A stretch of 64,000 bases of DNA from Branchinecta lynchi (taxonomy: Eukaryota; Arthropoda; Branchiopoda; Anostraca; Branchinectidae): contig JAKZAP010000008.1 in NCBI GenBank assembly GCA_023053575.1, forward strand, positions 769,001-833,000. The letters run 5' to 3'. The notes beneath the pieces were generated by a model, which was not told the DNA's origin, did not search any database, and saw only the letters and a program-made list of their open reading frames with translations. The translations under genes were made by a program, and so were the position numbers. This document shows positions 10,940-22,577 of this stretch, one piece after another (position 1 is the stretch's first letter; each line of letters begins with the position of its first letter).

Positions 10940-11620
10940 GTCTTTTCTCGCTGCAGGCCCAATCTTTTAATTTAGTTTTATTTCAACACCAATCACGGAC
11001 TAGCCGAATAGCAGGTGGTAGAATCAAACATACATTAAAAACTAACCAAAATTATCAACATATACTAGAGAGTGGTCGAATTACATATAAAATACTGAGA
11101 ACAAACAATATAAAAAGTAACGATTGGGGAAATAGACAACGTGGGTAAAATAATAACCTACTAATTTCTGTTACGTAGGGAAACAAAGGAGGGGACAAAA
11201 CTATTCTTGTATTTCACGTGTCGGCAAAACACTGGTTGAAGGGTAGGGACTGATTCGGAAGCTTGTCTTTGAGGCCTCTCCCTTTCTGTTGTAAAGTTGG
11301 GGGGCAGGATGTCGAGAAGGACTGGGTTCAGTAGAGTCTGCCCTCCGAACTTTAAGCACAAATTTTGACAACGTTGAGACAGGGTTGCCAAATTAATTTT
11401 TTTCAGAAAATAAATATAAGGGACTTTCAGAGATTTATCTGTTATTAGGAGAGCTCGGTATTGTAAGAGCTCGGTATTGTATCCTCTCCAGAGCATCCGA
11501 TTGCCCGCGAGCCACACCAAAATGTCATACAGGACAGCAGTATTCGAAGACTGGGCGAATTTTTCGGCAGAAACTGAAAGTGGAGACCTCACACCAAAAC
11601 TGAGCAGACTGGCAAAGGTT
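10940..11620 (-). pseudogene. 5'-truncated LINE fragment, RT C-terminus
   Basis: An open frame of 143 codons ends NLATLSQRCQNLCLKFG, LLDILPPNFTTERERPQRQ and KNSFVPSFVSLRNRN, a typical CR1-type C-terminus. Upstream, VLYDILVWLAGNRML is the same region in a shifted frame: another frame gives CCPVWHFGVA. The shift coincides with a tandem duplication of GAGCTCGGTATTGTA at about 11451-11480. Confidence 0.75.
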
Positions 11621-11660
11621 GGTATTATTGTATTTGTTAAACAGGAACGGAAAGACTAAG

Positions 11661-11969
11661 AGAGTGTTCCACCCTACTTACCGTAGTTACTACGCATGAC
11701 GTCACGAATTCTGACTTTTTGCCGTCAAGGCTGGAACGATTTTTCTATTTTCCAGCAGGATCTCACGCCAGGGGCGAATCCGACCAATCACGTTACAGAG
11801 ATGCGTAGTTACTACGCTTACTACGCTCCCGAGCATGGTAAGCAAATAGTAGGCTAACTATTAGTTACTATTCCGACAAGGTTGGAACGGTCAGCGTGGT
11901 AACTTTTCGTGAGGATAGAACGGAAATAGTAACTAATAGTAACTATTGTTAGAAGGGTGGAACACACTC
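11661..11969. mobile_element. CRE-MITE copy 1 (GTGTTCCACCC termini)
   Basis: The ends are AGAGTGTTCCACCCTACTTA and the complement of GGGTGGAACACACTC; TAAG flanks both sides (11657-11660 and 11970-11973). Inside is ACTACGCATGACGTCACGAA, containing the perfect palindrome TGACGTCA (a cAMP-response-element core), then repeated GTAACTA/TAGTTAC steps. Other copies: 47255-47546, 57625-57858 and 63740-63913. No coding capacity. Confidence 0.85.
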
Positions 11970-12124
11970 TAAGGCCCAGCCGGCAGGTGATGGTGATTAT
12001 TATTCCAAATAAAATCTGCAACGGGATGGTGCAGGCAACTGGAGGAGCTTAGGCAAATTAAATGCCAGCAGACCATTTTTGAACTGCCAAGGATAATAAC
12101 GAATTCATTCAACAACAAAAATCT

Positions 12125-12356
12125 AATGAAGCCTGGTGTAGCTCAGGAACATGCGCCTCGCTCGATTATGTAGGACTAACAATCAACACTTTTTGTAGCT
12201 GGGTTGTACCTGGGTTGTACCTAGGTACCCATTTTGTATCTGGGTCGTCTCATCTTAGTCTTGCACAACCCACTAACACTGCCGCGGTCAGGATCTGAAT
12301 TTGAATCCCCCATCCATCTTAGTTCAAAATCCAGCACTTCAACCACTCGGGTGTCT
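12125..12356 (-). mobile_element. tRNA-derived SINE (Ser/Leu-type tRNA head)
   Basis: On the minus strand, starting at 12356, ACACCCGAGTGGTTGAAGTG is A-box-like and GGGGGATTCAAATTCAGATC is B-box-like (at about 12306). CTGGATTTTGAACTAAGATG between them resembles the anticodon arm of a class II tRNA. The sequence after the tRNA-like head (to about 12125) is unrelated to tRNA, as in a SINE body. It lacks a clean acceptor stem, so it is not a functional tRNA gene. It lies within the first SDR intron. Confidence 0.6.
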
Positions 12357-12383
12357 ATGACTTATTGGCTATTAATGACTAAC

Positions 12384-12561
12384 CTGAACTGCTTCCTGTA
12401 ACAATTACTGTCTTCCCATCTAATCTCACATCAGATCTGCAAACTCCATGTGTGAAACCAATCAGCTTCTTCACAATATAAAGCTCAACTAAGGTTTCAA
12501 TGACATACAACCACAGAGGAACTGGAAAGTACAGGTGAATAATCCAAGATGCAACAGCCAT
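12384..12561 (-). CDS. Short-chain dehydrogenase/reductase (RDH/WWOX-like SDR), first coding exon
   Basis: The ATG at 12561-12559 opens a 59-codon exon. A hydrophobic stretch near the N-terminus (IIHLYFPVPLWLYVIETLVEL) looks like a membrane anchor. It is followed by DGKTVIVTGSSSG, the beta1-alphaA Rossmann segment of classical SDRs (TGxxxGIG cofactor motif). The exon ends TTCAG|GTTAGT, a good splice donor in phase 1, which cuts inside the last Gly of the motif. The next exon at 9968 resumes with GC ATT GGT, restoring TGSSSGIGLEA exactly, and that junction is the main support for the call. An N-terminal anchor is typical of retinol-dehydrogenase-like SDRs, which oxidise or reduce retinoids, steroids or lipids at the ER or mitochondria; the substrate cannot be told from two exons. 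Downstream exons were not found in the window. Confidence 0.85.
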
Positions 12562-12584
12562 CAAGAAAGACTAGTGAGCCCTAG

Positions 12585-13232
12585 AAGAACAAGATATCCT
12601 TAATTACAACCTTACCATGAAAAAGTGTAATAGAATCCTTGGTGTAATTCGAAGAAACTTTACATTTAAGCAGGATGGTTTGTTCTCACTTCTTTTCAAG
12701 TCGATGGTTCGCCCGATCGTTTAATATGGTCACTCCATAGTGAGGCCATATTACAATTGTGACATTGAGGCTTATGAAAAAATTCAACGGAGAGCTACGA
12801 AATTCGAACCAGACCTGCACGATCTTCCCTACGAACTGAGATTAGCCAAGTTGTGCCTTCCCTCCATTGCATACAGATTTTTTAGAGGAGACCTGACTGA
12901 AACATTCAAATTAATCAACGGAAGTTATGACAATTTTGAAGTGATTGATTTAGTAAGATTCAGCATTAACCGTCATCATCGGGGGCACGCGTACAATTTT
13001 GCAAAATCAACATTCCACAAGGACGTTTTCGAGTGGGGTTTTGTCAACAGAATTGTTGATCCTTGGAACAGCCTTACCGAAGATGCGGTTAATGCTGAAT
13101 CGATCAATAGTTTCAAGTGCATTGTTGATGGGATTTTTAGCTCTGATCAGTTCGACTACTTAGAGTTATTTAGAGGCGAAAGCCTTCTCTCTTGCTTTGT
13201 AATATTATTATTATTATTATTATTAATCATGG
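12585..13232 (+). pseudogene. 5'-truncated jockey/CR1-type LINE, RT C-terminus, (ATT)n tail
   Basis: Translation gives CNRILGVIRRNFTFK, MVRPIV, an internal TAA, then IEAYEKIQRRATKFEPDLHD, LRLAKLCLPSIAYRFFRGDL, TETFKLINGSYDNF, AYNFAKSTFHKDVFEWGFVN and INSFKCIVDGIF. This is the region after the RT palm in many jockey/CR1 LINEs (KIQRRATKLVPGL-like). It ends in (TTA)n at 13206-13228. The stop near 12722 makes it a pseudogene. It starts only about 25 bp upstream, on the opposite strand, of the SDR start codon. Confidence 0.8.
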
Positions 13233-13584
13233 TTGCAAACAAGACTGTTTTCTATTAAGAGGAACAAGCTCATCTTCTGAACTTGTTTCTTTGGGTCATC
13301 ATGCTTTAGGTTAAGTGCTGCAATAATAAAAGAAAGGAATTACTCATGTTAGCACATCTATTGTGACTCATGCGTCCTCCTTTACTTTTTTTAGTTACAT
13401 TTGTGAAATGGTCTCACTTTTCACACTGCAAAGAAATATGTTCTCCCCTTCATCCAACTGTCAGAGAGTTTGTTATAATTCGTTTTACCATCCAATAGTT
13501 CATATTACTTTTTCGACACTCTGTAGTCTTTCTGAAGTATCCCAACATCCCAACAAACCAAATTTTAATTTAAAATAGTAATAA

Positions 13585-13760
13585 TAAATTAAAATCAATC
13601 AATCAATCAAATTTATTTCCAAATAGCTCAAAGCTAGAAGAGGTTATTAGAAGTTATTAGAATGTTATTAGAAGTTATTAGAACGTTATTAGAAGTTATT
13701 ATTACATTAAGTTAATAGAAGGAGTTAAAAGGTAAAACAAATCAAACAAAAGAATTTAAT
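13585..13760 (-). mobile_element. LINE 3' end fragment
   Basis: AATCAATCAATCAATCAAAT then TTATTTCCAAATAGCTCAAAGC matches the 3' terminus of the minus-strand LINE at 6280-7003. AGAAGTTATTAGAATGTTAT-type direct repeats (13640-13700) follow. Confidence 0.65.
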
Positions 13761-14057
13761 TTGAATTTGATTGAAACAAAAACATTTGACGCTTAGTTGA
13801 CATTATATTCTTAATTTATTTTTTCCATTTCACTATTTTAGAGGCAAAAAAAAACGCAAGGCCTAAAGTGGTCTGAAACTCAGAGAAAGCAGCAGTGAAA
13901 CATACAGTAGAGGTATGCTTTTATGAACAGTTACTTAAATTTGAACAGTGCAATTTTCGGCTAAATGCTAGAATGAAGATCCAAAATACCTCTTCATTTG
14001 TTTTTGGGGGCCCTTGATCTTTTTCAATTTGAGTCAATTGTTTGAAAAACAAAATTT

Positions 14058-14101
14058 GGTTATTTCGGCCCTTCTTGGAAGGGGTCCTGTTCAGGCAGCT
14101 G
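14058..14101 (-). ncRNA. Hammerhead-ribozyme-like motif (CTGAACA variant)
   Basis: Minus strand: CTGCCTGAACAGGACCCCTT CCAAGAAGGGCCGAAATAAC. The stem CCCTT/AAGGG and the GAAA block are present, but the core reads CTGAACA rather than CTGANGA, so this copy is probably inactive. A further degraded copy lies at 14166-14196, and a partial one at about 14224-14262. Confidence 0.35.
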
Positions 14102-14289
14102 TAACAAAATATGATGTCTGTTGGGTGACATTTCTCCTTCTTCACTGGCGTGTTTTGGACTTCATCCTACTTGGCAAGGGTCCTGTTCAGGCAGCCGCCT
14201 TTAAAGTTTTGGACCCCTTCCTTCCAAGCCAAGAAGGAACCCTTCCTATCCAGACAGCCGTAAAAAAGAATACGATTTCTGTTGTACGA

Positions 14290-15300
14290 TAAAAACTTTA
14301 TAAAGAAAATTATAAATCAATAAAACTGAAGTTTATAAAATATTCAATTATCAGGCAAAGGGTCATCTTGATTTAAAATCAATTTCCATTTTTCACAAAA
14401 TTACGAGTTTAGTTAATCTTCTTGATAACAACCAACACTGTTGATTGGCTGGCACATAATCTTAGTCATGGTCTGGTTCTTCCCGAGATTCACTGGCGTG
14501 TTTTTGGACCCTTAATTGGCGAAAGTGCTGTTCAAGCCTCAGCAGATAAAAAAAATTGAGTGTACCTACCGGAAGAGCCAGAAGTGTCACCACAGCTCTT
14601 TCCAACTAACGCTAGGTATTGATTAGTTGACAAAGAATCAGAGTCATTGTTTCCAGCGATGTTTCTCGTTCTTCCCAAGATTAACTGACGTGTTTTTTTA
14701 CTTAGTCATATAGAGCATATTCAGCCCTTCTAAGAAACAAAATTCAGAGTCTAGTTAATACGGTCAAAATACGGTAACAGGGTCTGCTCCCCTATGACTC
14801 TTGACTTTGAGCCTTGCCAGACGTCTGCCAGCTGTCTGCCAGTCCCTGGCCAGTCCTATATTGTGAGGTAGTCACCTCCCAGGCCCGAGCCCTTCGAACC
14901 ATCTCTAAGATACGACTACAGCATTCGAGGTATCAAGAGGACATGAGTCTTATTAATAAGCTACATAGGCTATGGCTAAATATGCGAGGAAATTAGTCGA
15001 GAAAAATCCCTCGAGTTTTGGCTAGCGACGCCCCTGTGAAGAACAAATAGGGTTATAATTTCTAACGTCTGCGAATTCACCTATTTTTTTTTTCAGAAAG
15101 TCAGATCCTATCCACTATTAACTGGATCAATGCTTCCATTCACTTTCAAAATTTAAAGAGACTGCCGCCCATGGAAAATAAATCCATAGAGTTACAACCA
15201 ATTTGCAACGAGTACTGACAGAAAACCAGAAAACTGATGCTTTTTCTTTTTGTTTTAATTGAACGCTTGAATATCAGATCATCTCTTATACTGTTTTTTC
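14290..15300. other. No gene recognised
   Basis: AT-rich sequence with degraded copies of a CACTGGCGTGTTTTGGAC segment (14138, 14491 and 14684). A hAT-like end (complement CAGGGGCGTCGCTAGCC) lies at 15016-15038. No exon was recognised. Confidence 0.5.
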
Positions 15301-16489
15301 CTTAATTTGTGTTCGAGAGCAACACTGGTTTTGTCGTGTTTTTTTTTTTTTTTTTTTCCTAGTACCCCGATTTGCGCTTATTCTCAGAAAGTGGCAAGGG
15401 TCTAACCTGTGCGGTTTTTATTAGGCCGGATTGATGAATATGACATTTCATTTTGGAAAGCTCCGTAGAATTCTTGCCTGGGGCCAAAAAGGATGGTTTT
15501 TGCTTGTAATTGAGCCGCAGCCTTCAGTATGCGAACTAAAGTGGAGCTGTATAGCCTTTGTCAGAGAGGACTATCTGAAATTATGCAGCCAAGCTTTCGT
15601 TCCATCAAACCATGTTTCTGCTTCGGGTGGAAAGCTCCGTTCTAGCAGACAAGCACCAGTTTTAAACTTAAGATGGACTAAAATCTATAAGTGCGAAGGT
15701 GCGGCAGTTCCCTGGCCCCACAGCCAATAAATCTTCTTTGAGTGTCATTTTCCCACGGGTCCGAAAGTGCTGCCATTTATTGTTTCTACCCGTTTGTGGT
15801 TGTGATTTTAGCTGAGTTTATCATTCCATTTCTTAGACTTGGGAGTGACGAAGGTAAATGAAATTAGATGGGCCTCTTAAACTTTAAAAGTTCTGTCACT
15901 GCTGAAGAAATTAGAGCTTATTCTTTGCTTTTTTCCAAGTGGTGAATTAAGAAAGTTGGCCTACTGCAAAAAAAAGTCAACTTTTGAACTAACAGAGATA
16001 GAACTTTTTTTTCAACGGCATTCGGTAGACCTTGATGAACTGGACATAGTATATGCCATCTGTTTTTTAGTACAAAAATTGCTTCATGAGATACAACAGT
16101 TTGAAAGTCTGGAGGGGTTGACAACTTTAGTAGTGAGGTACACACTGAAACCAAAATTAGGCCGATCCCAATCGTGAGACATGTAGGGTACTTGTAAGTA
16201 AAAGTTGGCTGTTAGACCATAATCATCTTCGGCGATAAGGGGTTAGCAATGTTGGTAGTTGGTGTACCTATTAATCCTATTATTTCTTTCCTGTGTATTT
16301 GATCGTGAGAACATATTTGGTATCATGTCTATCAAGGGGAGATGGACTTGTAAGTATGAATCGGTTGATATAAGGGGTTCATGAGGGGCTAGAAACTTGT
16401 GAAAATTGGTGCACATTTTTTTATCTCTATAAATCAGAGGGTAAGAAAATTAGTCTCCTTGGTCTATCACTGTAACATGGAGTTAAGTA

Positions 16490-17100
16490 AGTAAGGAATT
16501 TATTTATAACCCACCGTTTTCAAGAAAGCGGAGTAAATGAAGAAAGTAAATAAAACACATAAATATACACAAAAAGACACTTAATTTCAATCGTCGGCCA
16601 GGAAGCAGTGTAGAAGGTCGTGCGCTGGTCGGGTTCTGTTGTCAATGATTTTTTATAGCGACGAAGAAACATCCAAAAGGGTAACACTTGCATCTTGAAT
16701 TTTGAACTTCTCCGTCAAAGTATGGTGATGGCATAATTTCGACAAGTGGAACAGGTGCTTTGCATATTTAAAATAACATAATCTCATATTTTTTATCTCC
16801 TTCTTTTGCAGAACATGAATGACACCAGAACGAAATAGTATAGAAGGAGCGCAGAAGGTGCTGTACAATTTTCCCAAAGCTTTGCGATTATAGCGCCCCC
16901 GGTTGGGGACGATGCGCCCATAGGCGGTACGGATTGATCTAGAAACTTCTTGAACAACCGAAGAGCAAAATTTTGACAACGAGGATTTGAATGTTATGCC
17001 AAGAAATCGTAGAGATTCTGTTGATCTGACGACGAACGATCCATGAGAGATAGAAGCTTTAGCATTCAAAAGATTTGACGAAGGGTTGAATTGCAGGTAC
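16490..17100 (-). pseudogene. LINE 3' fragment nested in the large repeat
   Basis: A 138-codon frame encodes LRFLGITFKSSLSKF, SIRTAYGRIVPNRGRYNRKA, LGKLYSTFCAPSILFRSGVI and LLDVSSSL, the same family as 10525-10882 and 25640-26390. On the plus strand it begins with the 3' tail AAGTAAGTAAGGAATTTATT. Flanking sequence belongs to the large hairpin-ended repeat. Confidence 0.8.
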
Positions 17101-18179
17101 TCACATTTTGAGAGGTTAACTTTTTTTAAGTCTTTGAGGGGTTGACATTTTTAGTGGTAGGGAACAAACTCAAATAAAGAATAGGCGGGTGAGACATGTC
17201 AGGGACTTTTAACTCTTGTAAGTAACAATTGGCTTTTATACAATAATCATCTTCGACGGTGAGAGGTTTCCGACCGTGTTAACGCAATGGAGACAAATGA
17301 TAATGTAAAACTACGACATAGTTTCGAAATAATTAGCAGAGTGGCGTCTATAGTATTTTGACCCTGAAGAGTTGCGGATAGCTTTATAATACCAACTAGA
17401 TTATGTAAGATAATGTTCCAAGTTTTCACCAGTCACGATATCGGCGATTGAAAAGGATAAAGTTCAACTGGCTGCAAAACCAATTTAGTCCCTATTTCCG
17501 ATATTATGTTGTTGTTTTTTTACTTGTAAGCAAAAATTGACTCTTAGACCATAATCATTTTCGGCGATGAGGGGCTTGTAACTTTTGCTAGTTGGTGTAC
17601 ATATTAGTCCTATTCTTTTTTTCTGGTGTATATGAATTGAAAACAATTTGATACTATGTCTATAACGGGGAGATTGACTTGTAAGTTGGAATCAGTTGCT
17701 AGAAGGGGTTCATGAGGAGCTAGAAACTGGTGCAAATCGGTGCACAGTCTATCTGATCTCTTTAAATCTAAGGGTAAGAAAATGAGTCTCCATGGTCTTT
17801 CACTGTAACTTAGAATTAAGTCTTTAAGGGTTGACAGCTTTAACGGTAGGGTAAACACTCAAACAAAGATAGGCGGAACCCAACTGTGAGACAAGTCCCT
17901 CTAACAATAGGCGATTACACCATTATCATCTTCTGGGCTTCCGAGTTTTCATAGTATGTATTTTGTTTCCGATGTTTTTGATGATAAGAAAAGTTGGGTT
18001 CACGTCGTCGTTTAAGAATCGGTTGCTAAGCATTTCCATTTTCATGGATGCTAGAATGGACTATGGTGATGGTCTTTCACTGTAACCTAGAATTAAGTGT
18101 TCGTAACGGATACAAATGATAATGTAAAACAGCGCTATATGTTACGCAATAATTAGTATGAATGACTGAATGATCGTTT

Positions 18180-20012
18180 TAATTTAAAAGAAAAACCATC
18201 ACAGCAAAATGCCGAATTCGTTTCTTCGTGTCAAACGTCAAAAATACACTGAATGAAATATAAATTATCAAAAATAAAACATTGTCATGAAACAAACTCA
18301 ATTTGCATTATACCATTCAGTGAAACTAGGCACGAAACTTTTCTTGAACCGGTCAGTGCGGCAATGAATTGGGGCGAGCTTTGGGACCTTCACTGCTACT
18401 GCTCTAGGTTGGCGAAGTCTCTTGGGTAAATGGGGACTAGGGAGGAGGGAACGGTGCACGGGGTGGGAAGGAGTTTTAGGCCAAAAGTCTGGCAAAGGTG
18501 CTCTCTCCTCTCTGCAAGCGTTTGCAGCCGAAGTTCCTTTAGCAGAAAAGAGTAAGGTAATCTGGCTTCACCATAAATAATACGTAGTGCACGTTTTTGT
18601 ACCCGCTCGATCAGATCCTTCTCCCCTTGGGTGAGACCGTAATGCCATGCCGGACAAGCATATTCAAGAAGGGGGCGCACGAAACAACAGTAGATTTTTA
18701 CAAGCTTATCTTTAGGCATTTTAAACCTTTTCAAAACTTTGATCATGGCAAGTGCTGCATTAGCTTTTTTTGTTATATTTGAAGTGTGTGCATGCCAAGA
18801 AAGGTCTGAGGAAATCGTTACACCGAGAAGTTGAATTTTATCTGAAATGAGATCTGGGATGGGAGGGAGATGTTGAGGCTAGGACTTTAAAAAATTTATA
18901 GGGACAACAATTGACTTTTCATGGTTCACAACCATCTTAACTGATAATGCTTCTGCAGCAACATCTTCTATTACTGATTTAGCTTGACTTTTAGCATTTC
19001 TATTAAGGATTTCAACAAGAGACAGATCGTCAACATACTTCCAACGTTCATCCATATCTGTAGCAATATCATTAATCATTAACAAAAAACATAAGGGTCC
19101 AAGAACTGTCCCCTGTGGTACTCCATAGAAAATGGGCAACGGTTTTGAAAAAACATTTTTATATTTTACTGTCTGTTCTCGACTAGTAAGAAAACTTTTT
19201 ACAATATTTATTAGAAAGGCTGGAATATTATTTTTCATCATCTTATCTGGTGGTCTATCAAGTCAAAAGCCTTTTTGAAGTCTTTACCTATTAGGTTTAA
19301 CCATTTATCTGGATTTTCAAGATTTTTACAAATAAAATCTAACAACCCAACAAGGTAATGTGTTGTAGAACTTCCGGGTATGTTCCCAAACTGGCGTTTA
19401 TCAATAATCTTCGAAAGATGTTCTTTCAACCAAGTAGCAACAAATCCTTCATAAATTCGACTGAAAATGGATGTCACAGTTATAGGTCTAACTCCTGTAA
19501 AATCATTTGGAACACCTTTTTTTGGTATCGGCGTAACAAAGCCCATTTTCCATTTCTTTGGCTATTTTCCATTTTCCGTAATATCATTATAAAAACATTA
19601 CAAGGGCATGGAAAGCTCAGGAGCAAAAGCTTTAATCAAAGGGACAGGAATATCAAACGGGGCGACAGAGGTACGCTTTAGCTTAAAAAGCTTTATTTCA
19701 ACATCTTTTTTATTTAGACTTGGTAATTGGAAAATACGTTCGCTTGTTTCAGAATTATTATCAGAAGTATCTGGGATAGGAGAAGGGTCAGGGGAACTAT
19801 TGGGAGATGAAGTTATAGATGGGGATAGTTGCAAAGGGGGGTAAGTTTGGACAATTGATGCTAGGTGCTTGTTTAGTGTATCCGCTGTTGTTTCTGCGGG
19901 CTCATCCTTCATGAAATCAAGTTGCTGGGGTGACTTTCCGCTCAACTGTTTAACTTTTTGATAGAATTTTGATGTTTTAGATTCCAAAAGACCATCTACT
20001 TCATTAGGTATA
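18180..20012 (-). pseudogene. Degraded LINE of the same family as the 42-45 kb element
   Basis: Conceptual fragments in several frames match the 42.3-45.2 kb ORF nearly collinearly: ESKTSKFYQKVKQLSGKS (about 19980), GFVTPIPKKGVPNDFTGVRP (about 19540), IGKDFKKAFDLIDH (motif A), GVPQGTVLGPLCFL (motif B), WKYVDDLSLVE (motif C, about 19040), RPLLEYACPAWHYG (about 18670) and a C-terminus ending KKSFVPSFTEWYNAN (18300). Frame changes near 18490, 18860, 19240 and 19590 break the ORF, and the endonuclease half is missing. It sits inside the large hairpin-ended repeat: sequence on its two sides (to about 18165, and from about 20015) is contiguous in the other copy near 32250-32310. Confidence 0.85.
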
Positions 20013-20353
20013 GAGGTATTTGGGTATTTTGGGCTAAAAAGTTACGGATAGCCTTATATTGTGAACTAGGTTATATTAGATAATGTTCCAAGTTTCCACA
20101 AGTCACGATGTCTACGATTGAAAAGGATAAAGTTCAACTGGCTGCAAAGTCAATTTAGTCCCTTCTTCCGGTGTTCTGTTGTGTTTTTTTTTCAACGCTG
20201 AGGGATAACTATGTGATTACAGATTGTGCCATCAGTTCAGAAAAATATTCTTCATGGATTGGAACATACCATTTGAAAACCTCGATGGGTTGACAAATGC
20301 AGTATTTAACCATATTTGACGGTGGAAAACGGATAAGCCAGCTATATTTTATT

Positions 20354-20400
20354 CGAGCTATATTTCGGCCCTTCTTGGCAAGGGTCCTCTTCAGGCTTAA
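20354..20400 (-). ncRNA. Hammerhead-ribozyme-like motif, well preserved
   Basis: Minus strand: TTAAGC, then CTGAAGA (fits CUGANGA), GGACCCTTGCCAAGAAGGGC, C, GAAA, UAUA, GCTC. Stem II pairs CCCTT with AAGGG and GG with CC around a bulged A. Stem I has at least AGC/GCU. Stem III would be only AU/AU with no loop, so any cleavage would need a dimer; the site would be after AUA. It lies near the right end of large repeat copy A. Activity is not shown. Confidence 0.45.
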
Positions 20401-20512
20401 GCCGCTCAAGCTGGAAAATAAGTTTGGGCCGTAAGCTTGGGCCGTAGGAACATCTATCACAGTATTTAACCGTTAGCGAAGAAACAAAACCAAAGTGTTG
20501 CTCTCGCAACAC

Positions 20513-21302
20513 TTTAGTCGGCGAAGCCGAACAAAGGTTGCTGCAACACTTCACGTTGCCCAGGCAGCGTAGGTCTAGTTTTTCTTGTGGTATACTCTGG
20601 GTAGCTTCGTATCTTCCGTATCTATCTGGGTATATTCCGAGGACTCCACTTGAGGAGTCCCGGTCTTGGGGACTCACTCCCCGTATTCTCTGACTCGCGA
20701 GTACCCACGGACGGGAAATGCTCCAAATATTATCACCATCATCAAAAAGGACTCCTCTTTTAGATTCGGAGGGGAATCAATTTGCTGGTGTTGGTGCAAC
20801 GTAAAATTAATTAAAAACAATCAGAATAAACAAAACCAAACGTAAAGTGGATTCAGACTAATTCCGTCAACTGCACATTTTTGTCTGGAACAAAATCAAT
20901 TTCGGAAGCATTCCCCGTGTTCTCCTCGGGGAATCAAGAGGAACGGCGAGAATAATTTCGAGAATAAAGAGAGTCACTCCACGCGAACTCCGAGTACGGA
21001 AAACAACGACAACACGGGGAATTGACGCTGTTAACTGAAACTGTTCAATACTCTCTAGAACTAAGTCCAAAACACGACACTGATCTTCAGAAAGAACGAG
21101 TAAACGTCGCCCTGACGACTCAAACTCAACAACTCAAATCCTGTGTTAACCACTCACAGCGTTCGTTGCGGACAGCTGTGGTGCCGCTGCCACTCTTCCG
21201 CTTGGTCACAGCGATTTTGCATCAACAAGGAGAGTTAGTTATCAAGAGTATTCTATCGGCAAATTTGGTGCCGATCACGAATCTAGCGAGAGAAAGCAAC
21301 AC
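20513..21302. other. No gene recognised; hairpin and a dispersed repeat
   Basis: A hairpin GGACTCC-ACTTGA-GGAGTCC lies at 20642-20661. The segment 20990-21265 is a dispersed repeat that recurs, diverged, at 37815-37985 (shared ACGACTCAAA-TCAA--ACTCAAATCCTG, ACAGCTGTG and ATCAAGAGTATTC). Confidence 0.55.
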
Positions 21303-22257
21303 GACCAAAGGTTTCGATGGGATCCCAAAAGTCTAACATTTAATTCAAATAAGTGGGTCATGTCTTCGCCATTCAGTCTTCGTCAGATTCCTTGAATATT
21401 TTTACTGTTAAAATAAATTTCAAAAATGGATTCAGCATGTCTCCTTGCCCCGATACCGAATCTCTAATCGATTTCAGAGACAACTTTAAGCTTCAACCAA
21501 ATTTCCAGTTTCAGCCGAATTCGTGATGAACCATTTGTCTAGCAAGAAAACTAAGTTCACCTATGGATTCAACGGACCTCCTTACCCCCTCAATGAATAT
21601 CGTATTAGCTTATAAGACATACAGGGTTTTACCGTAAATTCGAAAACCCTCCTCTGCCTCTAAAGATAAGACTAAAGGACTCATCTACAAACTTGACCTA
21701 TACTTTACCAGTGAATCCTCATTGAACAACATCCTCGCTTAAACAACTTATTTCCTCGTTTGAAGATTATATATCAACCCCTTCGACCTTCGATTACACT
21801 AGATCTCTGCGACGTCCATAGAATAAACAAACGAATGTCGTCATCCACGCACAGAACTATACTGGTTTGAGAATAAAGGGGTAAGGACTGCTATAGCCAA
21901 AAATTGATCGACAAATTTCGGGTCCAGTTTTTGCCGGATTCCGTGTGAACTACTTGTCCGGCAAGAAAATAACTTTCATATTCAGATTCAGCATGTCTCC
22001 TTGCCCCCTAAATCTCAATAGCTTTTAAAAAATATTTGTTTTGCCCCTTAATTTGAAACCCCCTCCCCTACCCTAAATATAGGGCTACAAAGCCCATCTT
22101 CGAGCTGGACCTTACTCTTGACCCAAAGAATCCTCACACCAAGTTTCATCAAAATATCTCATTCCTTTCGAGAGTTATCGTGCTCACGGACAGACAGACG
22201 GAAAACTTTTGCGATGTCATAGGTATCCCTCCACTTACGTTTTGGGATCCCAAAAAT
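21303..22257 (-). mobile_element. GGATCCC-family repeat, full-length copy
   Basis: The left end is CGACCAAAGGTTTCGATGGG then ATCCCAAAA. The right end is CCTCCACTTACGTTTTGGGA then TCCCAAAA. Inside are diverged roughly 137-bp units, then TTGTTTTGCCCCTTAATTTG and the CACCAAGTTTCATCAAAATA, GTTATCGTGCTCACGGACAG block next to the right end. About 955 bp; no coding capacity. Confidence 0.8.
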
Positions 22258-22577
22258 GCCAATTCGTGTTCGTTTTGGGTACAAATTCGCTAAATAATGA
22301 CGTTTCCTGGAACTTATGATTTCTGAGTCGTATGCTGAATTCTAGTCCAGCAAATCGAAAAGTCGGATTTGACATTTCTTGTCACTCTTTTTAGCTTGCT
22401 AGGAACAGTCTAATTTCCACGGCTACGTTAAGAGGCTGGCTTACTTTTAATAGGCTAGTGCTTTGGCAAGTTTAGGTTCAAATAATAAGATGTGCAGTAC
22501 TAGGATAGCCTACCTAAAGTCCTGTAACAAGAGGTTTACAGGTTTGTTTCCTTCCAAGACGCTAGACCTGAAGATTG

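Larger units (their letters stand above)
15310..20512. mobile_element. Large hairpin-ended repeat element, copy A, with two nested LINEs
   Basis: It starts GTGTTCGAGAGCAACACTGG then TTTTGTC and ends with the complement GAAACAAAACCAAAGTGTTG then CTCTCGCAACAC. Each end is thus a GTGTTGC-GAGA-GCAACAC hairpin followed by TTTGGTTTTGT, in inverted orientation. The body (15310-16480, 17100-18165, 20015-20340) matches the second copy at 30934-34311 segment by segment, for example TGCGGTTTTTA, ATTGATGAATATGACATT and GATTGAAAAGGATAAAGTTC. LINEs at 16490-17100 and 18180-20012 are later insertions. No coherent protein was recognised in the body. Confidence 0.65.

Noticed and set aside
12280..12356. Possible tRNA-Ser/Leu gene
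   Set aside because: Box-like elements are present but the stems are degraded and no terminator T-run is in place; called as a SINE head.
20209..20460. Frame containing LKRTLAKKGRNIARIKY
   Set aside because: The peptide is a translation of the hammerhead-like motif and its flank; the same words appear at 22463 and 29228 in different contexts, so it is not a protein domain.
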